10,001 nucleotides of DNA from Prevotella sp. (GTDB taxonomy: Bacteria; Bacteroidota; Bacteroidia; Bacteroidales; Bacteroidaceae), in contig JAGBQP010000013.1 of NCBI GenBank assembly GCA_017632825.1, positions 1 to 10,001 on the forward strand. The letters run 5' to 3'. Of this stretch, positions 1-5,710 are shown one piece after another. Below the pieces are notes generated by a model. That model saw nothing but the letters and a program-made list of their open reading frames with translations. It did not search any database and was not told where the DNA came from. The position numbers and the translations under genes were made by a program. The number at the start of each line of letters is the position of its first letter. Positions within the stretch are counted from its first letter, which is position 1.

Positions 1-117
1 CTGGAGAACACCCGTCGCCGCCTGGAACTGATGTATGCTAACCGCTATACCTGGGAACAGTCGATTGATGGCAACATCATCCATACACGCATTACCATAA
101 TAAATAATGAGCAATGA
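1..117 (+). CDS. LytS/YehU-type sensor histidine kinase, C-terminal end only
   Basis: Only the last 38 codons are inside the window; the gene begins upstream. Frame 1 opens with the residues LENTRRRLELMY, matching the conserved end of the ATP-binding domain of LytS/YehU-type kinases (typically GxGLxNxRxRLxxxY). The rest runs to a TGA at 115-117. The product would be the membrane sensor that phosphorylates the response regulator encoded next. The two genes overlap by ATGA, the stop sharing bases with the regulator's ATG at 114, which indicates translational coupling and a cognate pair. The signal sensed cannot be deduced because the sensor part lies outside the window. The family call rests on one short motif plus the context. 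Confidence 0.8.
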   Translation: MENTRRRLELMYANRYTWEQSIDGNIIHTRITIINNEQ

Positions 118-872
118 ATAAAAATCTCACCTGTATCATCGTTGACGACGAGCCCCTGGCCGTAAAGCTGATGGACTCGTTTGTAGCCAAGACACCCGAT
201 CTGGTGCTGCTGGACAGCTTTACCGACTCGGTAGAGGCGATCAATGCCGTGAAAGAGCAGAAACCCGACTTGCTCTTTCTCGATATCCAGATGCCCGACT
301 TGAACGGCATGGAGCTGGCACACATGATTCCTGTCGAGACACGCGTGATATTCACCACAGCCTTCAAAGAGTACGCCTTCGAAAGCTACGAAGTGAAAGC
401 CCTCGACTTCTTGCTCAAGCCCATACGCTACAACAAGTTTCTGGTGGCAGTAGAGAAAGCAAAGGAGTGGTTTTCCATGAGGAATGAGGAGTGTGGAAAG
501 CAGAATGCGGAGTGCGGAGCGAAAACTGAGGACGGCCCACAGAGCCTGTTTGTTCGGGTTGACGGCGAACTGCGCAATATCAACATCAAAGATATCATCT
601 ACGTGAATGGCATGAAAGACTATGTGATGTTCTATCTGGAAGGAGAGACCAAGCCACTGATAACCCACATGACGATGAAGGCCGTAGAAGAGATGCTCCC
701 CCCAGAGCGATTCCTGCGCGTACACCGATCATATATTATAGCAGTAGATAAAATCATAAAGATAGACCGCAACGACTGTATCTACATCCACAACGAGATT
801 ATTCACGTACCCGATGGCTACCAAGATGCCTTCCATAAATTCCTGGGAACGCGCACAATTAACAAAATGTAA
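114..872 (+). CDS. LytTR-family two-component response regulator
   Basis: A 252-residue DNA-binding response regulator. The receiver domain spans about residues 5-118: acidic pair D11/D12, probable phospho-acceptor D57 in FLDIQMPDLNG, T81 and the conserved K102 in LLKPIR. The LytTR DNA-binding domain spans about 144-246 and carries the signature FLRVHRSYIIA near 200-210. Length is normal for the family. The start overlaps the kinase stop by ATGA, so the two genes form an operon, and phosphotransfer from that kinase is the likely input. The target promoters are unknown. The interdomain linker (about 120-143) is odd: it contains two copies of an N-x-E-C-G motif that come from a DNA-level repeat described separately. 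A long hairpin begins 8 bp after the stop. Confidence 0.93.
   Translation: MNKNLTCIIVDDEPLAVKLMDSFVAKTPDLVLLDSFTDSVEAINAVKEQKPDLLFLDIQMPDLNGMELAHMIPVETRVIFTTAFKEYAFESYEVKALDFLLKPIRYNKFLVAVEKAKEWFSMRNEECGKQNAECGAKTEDGPQSLFVRVDGELRNINIKDIIYVNGMKDYVMFYLEGETKPLITHMTMKAVEEMLPPERFLRVHRSYIIAVDKIIKIDRNDCIYIHNEIIHVPDGYQDAFHKFLGTRTINKM
482..519 (+). repeat. Two-copy 17-nt imperfect direct repeat in the response-regulator linker
   Basis: Bases 482-498 and 503-519 match at 14 of 17 positions and are offset by 21 nt, so the repeat keeps the reading frame. They encode NEECG and NAECG between the receiver and LytTR domains. The repeat is purine-rich and unlike the surrounding codons. It resembles a short repeat inserted into a tolerant linker rather than a conserved protein element. 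Confidence 0.65.
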
Positions 873-880
873 CCTTAATC

Positions 881-930
881 GAAAATATTCGGCAATTTCC
901 TTGGAAGTTACTGAATATTTTCTTATTTTT
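881..930 (+). terminator. Long hairpin with T-rich tail after the kinase/regulator operon
   Basis: Bases 881-890 (GAAAATATTC) and 913-922 (GAATATTTTC) are perfect reverse complements. The 22 nt between them continue the dyad about the same axis (901/902) with one clear mismatch (893/910) and two wobble pairs. The result is a near-complete 42-nt palindrome, followed by the T-rich stretch 923-930. It starts 8 bp after the regulator stop, as expected for an intrinsic terminator. The same bases contain the gdhA promoter boxes, so an operator role is also possible. Confidence 0.65.
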
Positions 931-931
931 G
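901..931 (+). promoter_or_regulatory. Bacteroidetes-type promoter of gdhA
   Basis: TATTTTTG at 924-931 fits the -7 consensus TAnnTTTG. TTGG at 901-904 is a plausible -33 box at 19-nt spacing. Transcription would start near 936-940, leaving an A-rich leader of about 55-60 nt before the gdhA ATG at 995, with no Shine-Dalgarno site. The -33 box sits on the axis of the upstream palindrome. Confidence 0.7.
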
Positions 932-994
932 CAGTATCAATAATATCATATTGTCATTTAACTAACAAAATAACAACCTTTAAAATACTACGCT

Positions 995-2332
995 ATGGAA
1001 GTTAATAAAATCATGCAAGACCTGGAGCGCAAGCATCCGGGTGAATTAGAGTATCTGCAGGCCGTTCGTGAAGTTCTTGAGTCTATCAAGGACGTTTACA
1101 ACCAGCATCCTGAGTTTGAGAAAGCCAAAATCATAGAGCGTATTGTGGAGCCCGAACGTATCGTCACCTTCCGCGTGCCCTGGGTCGACGACAAGGGTGA
1201 GGTACAGGTGAACCTCGGCTACCGCGTACAGTTCAACAGCGCCATCGGCCCCTACAAAGGCGGACTGCGCTTCCACCCCAGTGTCAACCTCTCTATTCTG
1301 AAGTTCCTGGGGTTCGAGCAGACGTTCAAGAACGCGCTTACCACACTGCCTATGGGTGGTGGCAAGGGCGGCTCCGACTTCTCCATTCGCGGCAAGAGCG
1401 ACAACGAAGTCATGCACTTCTGTCAAGCCTTTATGACTGAGCTCTATCGTCACATCGGTCCCGATGAGGACGTGCCCGCCGGCGACATCGGCGTAGGAGC
1501 CCGTGAGATTGGCTACCTCTTCGGTCAGTATAAGAAGCTCACCCATCAGTTCCAGGGTGTGCTAACAGGTAAGGGTCGTGAGTGGGGCGGCAGCATCCTG
1601 CGTCCCGAAGCAACAGGTTATGGTGCCTTGTACTTCGTTCACCAGATGCTCACCGAGCACGGCCTCGACATCAAGGGCAAGACTGTAGCCATCAGCGGCT
1701 TCGGCAATGTGGCTTGGGGTGCCGCCAAGAAGGCTACCGAACTTGGTGCCAAGGTCATCACCATCAGCGGTCCCGACGGTTACATCTACGATCCCGCCGG
1801 TCTCGACGCCGAGAAGATCGAGTACATGCTGGAGCTGCGTGCTTCAGGCAACGACGTCTGCCAGCCTTATGCTGACGAGTTTGAAGGCTCTGAGTTCTTC
1901 GCAGGCAAGAAGCCGTGGGAGCGCAAAGCCGACATCTACCTGCCCTGCGCCACTCAGAACGAGCTCAACGGCGCCGATGCCGACCAGATTTTGGCTCACA
2001 AGCCGCTCTGCGTCGCCGAGGTATCCAACATGGGCTGCACAGCCGAAGCTGCAGAGAAATTCATTGCCGCCGGTCAGCTCTTTGCTCCTGGCAAAGCCGT
2101 CAACGCCGGTGGCGTTGCCACCAGTGGACTCGAAATGACACAGAACTCTATGCGTCTGTCGTGGACAGCCGACGAGGTTGACCAGCGTCTCCATCAGATT
2201 ATGGCCGGTATTCACGAGCAGTGCGTCAAGTACGGCAAGGAGCCCAATGGCTACATCAACTATGTCAAAGGTGCCAACGTCGCCGGCTTCATGAAGGTTG
2301 CCAAAGCTATGATGGCTCAAGGAATAGTATAG
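995..2332 (+). CDS. gdhA: NADP-type glutamate dehydrogenase
   Basis: A 445-residue cytoplasmic enzyme interconverting 2-oxoglutarate plus ammonium and glutamate, probably with NADPH; it is a main ammonium-assimilation route in Bacteroidales. The N-terminal substrate domain contains GPYKGGLRF (K88), Q109 and K112, PMGGGKGGSDF with the catalytic lysine K124, and PAGDIGVG with D164. These sit at a constant offset of four from the E. coli GdhA residues as I recall them. The Rossmann domain has the dinucleotide loop SGFGNVAWGAA at 234-244. Length is normal for the hexameric enzymes. NADP preference is inferred from the family and from the absence of an acidic residue at the end of the second Rossmann strand (ITISGPDG); dual cofactor use is possible. 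The gene has its own promoter and is flanked by hairpins, so it is probably monocistronic. Its last codons are duplicated just downstream. Confidence 0.96.
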   Translation: MEVNKIMQDLERKHPGELEYLQAVREVLESIKDVYNQHPEFEKAKIIERIVEPERIVTFRVPWVDDKGEVQVNLGYRVQFNSAIGPYKGGLRFHPSVNLSILKFLGFEQTFKNALTTLPMGGGKGGSDFSIRGKSDNEVMHFCQAFMTELYRHIGPDEDVPAGDIGVGAREIGYLFGQYKKLTHQFQGVLTGKGREWGGSILRPEATGYGALYFVHQMLTEHGLDIKGKTVAISGFGNVAWGAAKKATELGAKVITISGPDGYIYDPAGLDAEKIEYMLELRASGNDVCQPYADEFEGSEFFAGKKPWERKADIYLPCATQNELNGADADQILAHKPLCVAEVSNMGCTAEAAEKFIAAGQLFAPGKAVNAGGVATSGLEMTQNSMRLSWTADEVDQRLHQIMAGIHEQCVKYGKEPNGYINYVKGANVAGFMKVAKAMMAQGIV

Positions 2333-2392
2333 CCTGAGACATCAAAGGTTACCTTTTGAATGGCTCAAGGAATAGTATAACCTGAGACATCA
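2294..2392 (+). repeat. Adjacent tandem duplication of the gdhA 3' end
   Basis: Unit 1 is 2294-2344 (51 bp: last gdhA codons, TAG stop and 12 bp beyond). Unit 2 is 2345-2392 (48 bp) and begins at the next base. The distal 33 nt (2312-2344 versus 2360-2392) differ at one base, g2332 versus a2380, turning TAG into TAA. The proximal part shares AAGGTTRCC and then diverges with a 3-nt length difference. Unit 2 carries a relic mini-ORF, MAQGIV-stop, at 2360-2380. It appears non-functional as coding sequence and lies in the 3' UTR. Confidence 0.9.
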
Positions 2393-2402
2393 CTATTAAC
2401 AG

Positions 2403-2438
2403 TCGCCGCTGAGACTCCTGCAGGAATCTCAGCGGCGA
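2403..2438 (+). terminator. Strong GC hairpin ending the gdhA transcript
   Basis: TCGCCGCTGAGA at 2403-2414 is the exact reverse complement of 2427-2438, giving a 12-bp stem. The 12-nt loop contains TCCTGCAGGA, so the stem can extend past one mismatch. It lies 70 nt after the gdhA stop. The downstream stretch (TATTGATTATT) is only moderately T-rich, so this may be a terminator or a 3'-end stabilising structure. Confidence 0.7.
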
Positions 2439-2475
2439 TATTGATTATTAGACCAATTAGAAAATGAACAATTAA

Positions 2476-2507
2476 TTTGGAGAATAAGATATTTTTACCT
2501 ATCTTTG
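2476..2507 (+). promoter_or_regulatory. Bacteroidetes-type promoter of the RlpA-like gene
   Basis: TTTG at 2476-2479 (-33) and TATCTTTG at 2500-2507 (-7, TAnnTTTG) are separated by 20 nt. The match is near ideal. The -7 box ends only 13 nt before the ATG at 2521, so the mRNA leader would be under about 10 nt. Confidence 0.8.
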
Positions 2508-2520
2508 CAGCAGAAAGAAT

Positions 2521-3006
2521 ATGTTTAACGAAAAGACCATCAACAAACACCTGTTACGCATAGTCATGCTGTGCGCCGTTTTATTGATGTCTGTAACGGT
2601 TACCGCACAGATGCAGACCGGCAAGGCTTCGTTCTATGCCAAGAACCTCTCTGGCCGTAAGACGGCAAGCGGCGAACGGCTGCACAAAGACTCTCTGACG
2701 TGTGCCCACCGCAGCTACCCCTTCGGCACACTGCTGCGTGTCACCAACGTACTCAACGGTCGAAAGGTCATCGTGCGCGTCAACGACCGCGGTCCCTTTC
2801 ACAAAGGCCGTATCATCGACCTCTCGTGGGGAGCTGCTAAGGAGCTGGGCATGATTGCCCAGGGCATTGCCTCCGTGACGGTCGAGAAAATGGACGAACT
2901 GAATATTCCATTCAAGCCTCAAGAGGATATCTTACCGAAACTCGAACTCGACGTTGCCGACATCGTGGAAGATACCGTCACCACTATTCCCAAGTGGAGA
3001 CGATAA
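2521..3006 (+). CDS. RlpA-like secreted double-psi beta-barrel protein
   Basis: A 161-residue protein with a signal peptide (basic n-region, hydrophobic residues 12-28, likely cleavage after TVTAQ or nearby). It has no lipobox cysteine, so it should be soluble in the periplasm or secreted. Residues about 34-124 are an RlpA-type double-psi beta-barrel: GKASFYA, SGRKTASGE, LTCAHRSYPFGTLLRVTN, and VRVNDRGPFHKGRIIDLS with D89. RlpA proteins bind septal peptidoglycan; some, such as the Pseudomonas enzyme, are lytic transglycosylases acting on denuded glycan. There is no C-terminal SPOR domain, only a short acidic tail, so septal targeting by SPOR is absent and enzymatic activity is inferred. The chosen start gives a proper signal-peptide n-region. 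An internal ATG at residue 16 would lose the positive charges, although it would lengthen the leader. Confidence 0.88.
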   Translation: MFNEKTINKHLLRIVMLCAVLLMSVTVTAQMQTGKASFYAKNLSGRKTASGERLHKDSLTCAHRSYPFGTLLRVTNVLNGRKVIVRVNDRGPFHKGRIIDLSWGAAKELGMIAQGIASVTVEKMDELNIPFKPQEDILPKLELDVADIVEDTVTTIPKWRR

Positions 3007-3046
3007 TGGTTGCTGAATGGTTTTTGAAAGCATTTCAAATTTTGAT

Positions 3047-4369
3047 ATGAACGAAATAAAGTGTCCCAACTGCGGGAAAGTGTTTTCTGTGGATGAAGCA
3101 AGCTATGCTTCGGTGGTTAATCAGGTAAGAACGCTGGAGTTCCAGACGGATGTGGAACGTCGTGTGAAGGAGATTGAGAAGCAGCAGGAACTGCTGCGGC
3201 AATCGGACAAGCTACAGGCAGAGCAGGGTTTCCAGAAGCGAATCAACGAGATAGAACATCAAATAGCCGAACGCGACGCCGAGATAGCCAGCCTGAAAGA
3301 ACAGGTGAAAAATGCGGGTATAGCCAGACAGGCGGAGTTCGACAAGCAGATGGCCGTCAAAGAGAGCGAGATAGCGAAACTGAAAGGCGAGGTCACACTG
3401 AATCAGGACAAGATAGAGGTCGCCGTGCTGAAGGAGCAGAACAAGGCTAACGAGATCATACAACAGAAAAACGGCGAAATTCTATCGTGGAAGGAAAGAC
3501 TGGAGACGGAGAAGATGGACTCGCTGCGCCGCGAGCAGGGACTTCGTCAGGGGTACGAGCAGCAGCTGAAACAGCAGCAAGAACTGATAGACTACTACAA
3601 GGACATGAAAACGCGTTTGTCCACCAAGATGATTGGCGAGACCTTGGAGATTCACTGTTCGACACAGTTCAACCAAATGATGCGTTCGATGCTGCCAAAT
3701 GCCTACTTCGAGAAAGATAACGACGCATCGGGAGGCAGTAAGGGCGACTTTATCTTCCGTGACTTTGCGCCTGACGGTACGGAGTATGTATCCATCATGT
3801 TTGAAATGAAAAATGAGGCCGACGAAACGGCAACCAAGCATAAGAACGAGGACTTCTTCAAGAAGCTCGATGCTGACAGGACTGCCAAGGGCTGCGAATT
3901 TGCCGTTTTAGTATCACTGCTTGAGCCCGACAACGACCTCTATAACGGTGGTATCGTAGATGTGTCGTACAAGTACGACAAGATGTATGTCATCCGACCA
4001 CAGTTCTTCTTGCCCATCATTTCGCTGCTCGTACAGACATCGAAGAAAAGTCTGGCGTACAAGCAGCAGTTAACTATAGCACAAAGTCAGTCCGTAGATG
4101 TGACGAACTTCGAGAACCAACTGCTGGACTTCCAGGAGAAATTCGGGAAGAACTACCGTCTGGCCAGCGAGAAGTTCAAAACGGCCATCGACGAGATAGA
4201 CAAATCGATTCTGCATCTTCAGAAGATTAAAGACGCTCTGATTGGCAGTGAGAACAACCTGCGTCTGGCCAACGACAAGGCTGAGGCGCTGACCATTAAA
4301 AAGCTGACTCGCAACAATCCGACCATGAAAGCGAAGTTTGATGAAGCCAGAAACATAGCGACTGACTGA
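3047..4369 (+). CDS. DUF2130 protein: coiled coil with a PD-(D/E)XK-like core
   Basis: A 440-residue protein of unknown role. The ATG at 3047 is chosen over the in-frame 3017 because [18 protein letters not shown] is the usual DUF2130 N-terminus. That end has a single CPNC pair (C6, C9) like half a zinc ribbon. Residues about 30-190 form a long, charged, Gln/Glu-rich coiled coil. The DUF2130 core, about 190-335, contains GETLE (E198), SKGDF (D234) and FEMKNE (E253, K255). This spacing of D then E-x-K is the catalytic pattern of PD-(D/E)XK phosphodiesterases, and I recall the family being placed in that fold class. A shorter helical region ends the protein. There is no signal peptide, so it is cytoplasmic. 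It lies 40 bp after the RlpA-like gene with no visible promoter and may be co-transcribed. Family is firm; nuclease activity is inferred. Confidence 0.85.
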   Translation: MNEIKCPNCGKVFSVDEASYASVVNQVRTLEFQTDVERRVKEIEKQQELLRQSDKLQAEQGFQKRINEIEHQIAERDAEIASLKEQVKNAGIARQAEFDKQMAVKESEIAKLKGEVTLNQDKIEVAVLKEQNKANEIIQQKNGEILSWKERLETEKMDSLRREQGLRQGYEQQLKQQQELIDYYKDMKTRLSTKMIGETLEIHCSTQFNQMMRSMLPNAYFEKDNDASGGSKGDFIFRDFAPDGTEYVSIMFEMKNEADETATKHKNEDFFKKLDADRTAKGCEFAVLVSLLEPDNDLYNGGIVDVSYKYDKMYVIRPQFFLPIISLLVQTSKKSLAYKQQLTIAQSQSVDVTNFENQLLDFQEKFGKNYRLASEKFKTAIDEIDKSILHLQKIKDALIGSENNLRLANDKAEALTIKKLTRNNPTMKAKFDEARNIATD

Positions 4370-4401
4370 AACGAGCCGTCAGCAACTCAGCGTCATTAAA
4401 A

Positions 4402-4482
4402 GTAAACAAGTTGTTTTACGTTATCGTGTGGCACCCGCAACATCGTGGGAACGCCTCAGTAACCGTAAAACAACTTGTTTGT
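4402..4482. repeat. Long inverted repeat in the convergent intergenic gap
   Basis: Bases 4404-4420 and 4464-4480 are perfect 17-bp reverse complements (AAACAAGTTGTTTTACG on the left). Two outer G-T pairs extend them, as do three inner pairs across a one-base bulge. Each arm contains its own 13-nt dyad (AAACAA-N-TTGTTT), so the arms are also near direct repeats. The 43-nt loop can fold further (GGC/GCC, CCC/GGG). The repeat lies between genes converging on it, so a bidirectional terminator is the simplest reading. A REP-like dispersed element is the alternative. Confidence 0.85.
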
Positions 4483-4493
4483 ATGTGATAAGA

Positions 4494-4511
4494 CCGTCGG
4501 ACAAGCGACGG
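4494..4511 (-). terminator. Small GC hairpin after aqpZ
   Basis: CCGTCG at 4494-4499 and CGACGG at 4506-4511 form a 6-bp stem with a 6-nt loop. Reading the minus strand, it begins 6 nt after the aqpZ stop. The following bases (TCTTATC) are only partly T-rich, so the call is moderate. It may act together with the larger inverted repeat at 4402-4482. Confidence 0.45.
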
Positions 4512-4517
4512 GACGAT

Positions 4518-5195
4518 TTATTTCTCGTTCGTATCAATCAGCTTCCAACAGCAGGCAGCCAGTGCGCCGCCCACCAACGGGCCTACAATGAACACCCAGA
4601 GCTGCTCCAGAGCTGCGCCTTGCTCGAACAGGGCGGGACCAATAGAACGGGCGGGGTTGACACTCGTACCAGTGAAGTTGATGCCCACCAGATGAATCAG
4701 TATCAGCGACAGGCCGATGGCCAGACCGGCAAAGTTGTTAGTTGCGCCGTTGGTCTTAGCCGTAGCACCGAGGACAACCATCACAAAGATGAACGTCAGG
4801 ATGATCTCGGCCAGCAGACCGTTCACGATATTTTCAGAAGCACAGGCATTGGCTCCTGTAGCCGTACCGCGTGCCAGTCCTGGATCAGTCGATACTAGCA
4901 AAGCCAGCAAAGCTGCAGCAACAATACCGCCGATAACCTGGAAGAGCATATACATACTGGCTTCCTTGCCGTTCATGCGTCCGCTGAGGAATACGCCCAG
5001 TGTAATAGCAGGATTGATGTGACAGCCAGAAATACCGCCGATGGTGTAGGCCATAGCAATAACAGCCAAGCCAAAGGCAAAAGCAGTTCCCACAACAGAA
5101 GCGGTGTCAACACCACAATTCAGGCTGACGGCAGCACCGCAGCCAAGAAACGTCAGCACAAACGTGCCAAACAGTTCAGCAAAGTACTTTTTCAT
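4518..5195 (-). CDS. aqpZ: Aquaporin Z water channel
   Basis: A 225-residue inner-membrane channel of the MIP family with six hydrophobic segments. Both NPA boxes are intact: SGCHINPAITLG (N61-A63) and TSVNPARSIGPA (N180-A182). The aromatic/arginine selectivity filter reads F41, H168, T177 and R183, the combination of orthodox water channels such as E. coli AqpZ (F43, H174, T183, R189) and not of glycerol facilitators. Water transport is therefore the expected role. Length is normal. The start gives MKKYFAELFGTF, typical of AqpZ. It lies 53 bp behind the glycine-zipper lipoprotein on the same strand. I see no TAnnTTTG box in that gap, so read-through from the lipoprotein promoter is likely. 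Confidence 0.96.
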   Translation of the reverse strand: MKKYFAELFGTFVLTFLGCGAAVSLNCGVDTASVVGTAFAFGLAVIAMAYTIGGISGCHINPAITLGVFLSGRMNGKEASMYMLFQVIGGIVAAALLALLVSTDPGLARGTATGANACASENIVNGLLAEIILTFIFVMVVLGATAKTNGATNNFAGLAIGLSLILIHLVGINFTGTSVNPARSIGPALFEQGAALEQLWVFIVGPLVGGALAACCWKLIDTNEK

Positions 5196-5251
5196 AAGCG
5201 TTAGTGTTTAGTTGATTGATAGTTAAAGGTTTTGCATGCAAAAAACGCTTA
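5195..5251 (-). repeat. Inverted repeats in the lipoprotein-aqpZ gap
   Basis: TAAGCGTT at 5195-5202 and AACGCTTA at 5244-5251 are 8-bp reverse complements. In the transcript they place the lipoprotein stop codon in one arm and the base just before aqpZ's start in the other, overlapping the A of the ATG. Inside lies a perfect 14-bp palindrome at 5230-5243 (TTTTGCATGCAAAA). This could be an attenuating hairpin, a start-codon mask or chance. Confidence 0.4.
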
Positions 5252-5617
5252 CCAGGGCAACGTGTCATCACCCCCGTTGTTAGGGTCGTAGCCACTACCG
5301 TCGTCCTGCTGTTTCGACTGTGTACGCTGTCTGACAGTTGTCTGGCGCTGCTGCTGACGCTGATAGGCACGTTCTTCAGCCTCACGCTCGGCCTTCTTGT
5401 CGGCAGCCTTACCGACGGCGGCGCCAATGGCGGCACCTCCAGCCATACCAACAATCTGACCAACGTTACTGCCCCGCCAGCCGCCAGCAATACCGCCGAT
5501 GGCAGAACCGAGAACAGAACCAAGCTGGGCACCGGTGTAAGCGCCGGCTCCTTCGTAGCTTCCACAACTGCTGAGTAGCAGTGCAGCGGCAAACGTACAG
5601 GTCATCAATTTCTTCAT
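5249..5617 (-). CDS. Small glycine-zipper lipoprotein
   Basis: A 122-residue envelope lipoprotein of unknown function. The signal peptide MKKLMTCTFAAALLLSSC ends in a lipobox with the lipidated cysteine at C18. Residues about 23-70 are Gly/Ala-rich with repeated GxxxG spacing, resembling glycine-zipper domains that form membrane-inserting helical hairpins in SlyB/OmpA-associated lipoproteins. A charged Gln/Arg/Glu-rich helix follows (about 71-105), then a flexible acidic Gly/Asn/Asp tail ending DTLPW. The ATG at 5617 is preferred to an in-frame ATG at 5650 because the signal peptide starts there and the upstream codons fall within the promoter. Localisation to the outer or inner membrane is not resolved. 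It is transcribed toward aqpZ, possibly as a two-gene unit. Confidence 0.85.
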   Translation of the reverse strand: MKKLMTCTFAAALLLSSCGSYEGAGAYTGAQLGSVLGSAIGGIAGGWRGSNVGQIVGMAGGAAIGAAVGKAADKKAEREAEERAYQRQQQRQTTVRQRTQSKQQDDGSGYDPNNGGDDTLPW

Positions 5618-5647
5618 ATCGCGTAACGGTTTGATTGTTTCTCGGTG

Positions 5648-5678
5648 CAAAGATAATCATTTATCTCGAACGACCAAA
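5648..5678 (-). promoter_or_regulatory. Bacteroidetes-type promoter of the lipoprotein gene
   Basis: On the minus strand, TTTG (5675-5678) and TATCTTTG (5648-5655) are spaced by 19 nt and match the -33 and -7 boxes. Transcription would start near 5641, giving a leader of about 24 nt to the ATG at 5617. It separates the lipoprotein from the large upstream gene whose stop lies at 5711-5713, and it may also drive aqpZ. Confidence 0.8.
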
Positions 5679-5710
5679 CGGATTTTCCCTAAATTGATGT
5701 AGGCAATTCC

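Noticed and set aside
45..725. Minus-strand open frame of 226 codons
   Set aside because: It lies opposite the kinase tail and the LytTR regulator, whose motifs are unambiguous, and its translation shows no recognisable family.
814..1005. 63-codon frame bridging the regulator end and the gdhA start
   Set aside because: It covers the terminator hairpin and the promoter and overlaps two real genes out of frame.
1046..1546. Minus-strand open frame inside gdhA
   Set aside because: It is complementary to strongly conserved glutamate dehydrogenase sequence and is explained by codon bias.
3017..3046. Upstream in-frame ATG for the DUF2130 protein
   Set aside because: The extra ten residues precede the family's usual [13 protein letters not shown] start, so the ATG at 3047 is preferred.
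4428..4898. Plus-strand open frame of 156 codons across the convergent gap
   Set aside because: It runs through the inverted repeat and antisense into aqpZ; the translation is Gln/Arg/Ser-rich without a domain.
5618..5650. Upstream in-frame ATG for the lipoprotein
   Set aside because: It falls at the -7 promoter box and would put charged residues ahead of a well-formed lipoprotein signal peptide starting at 5617.
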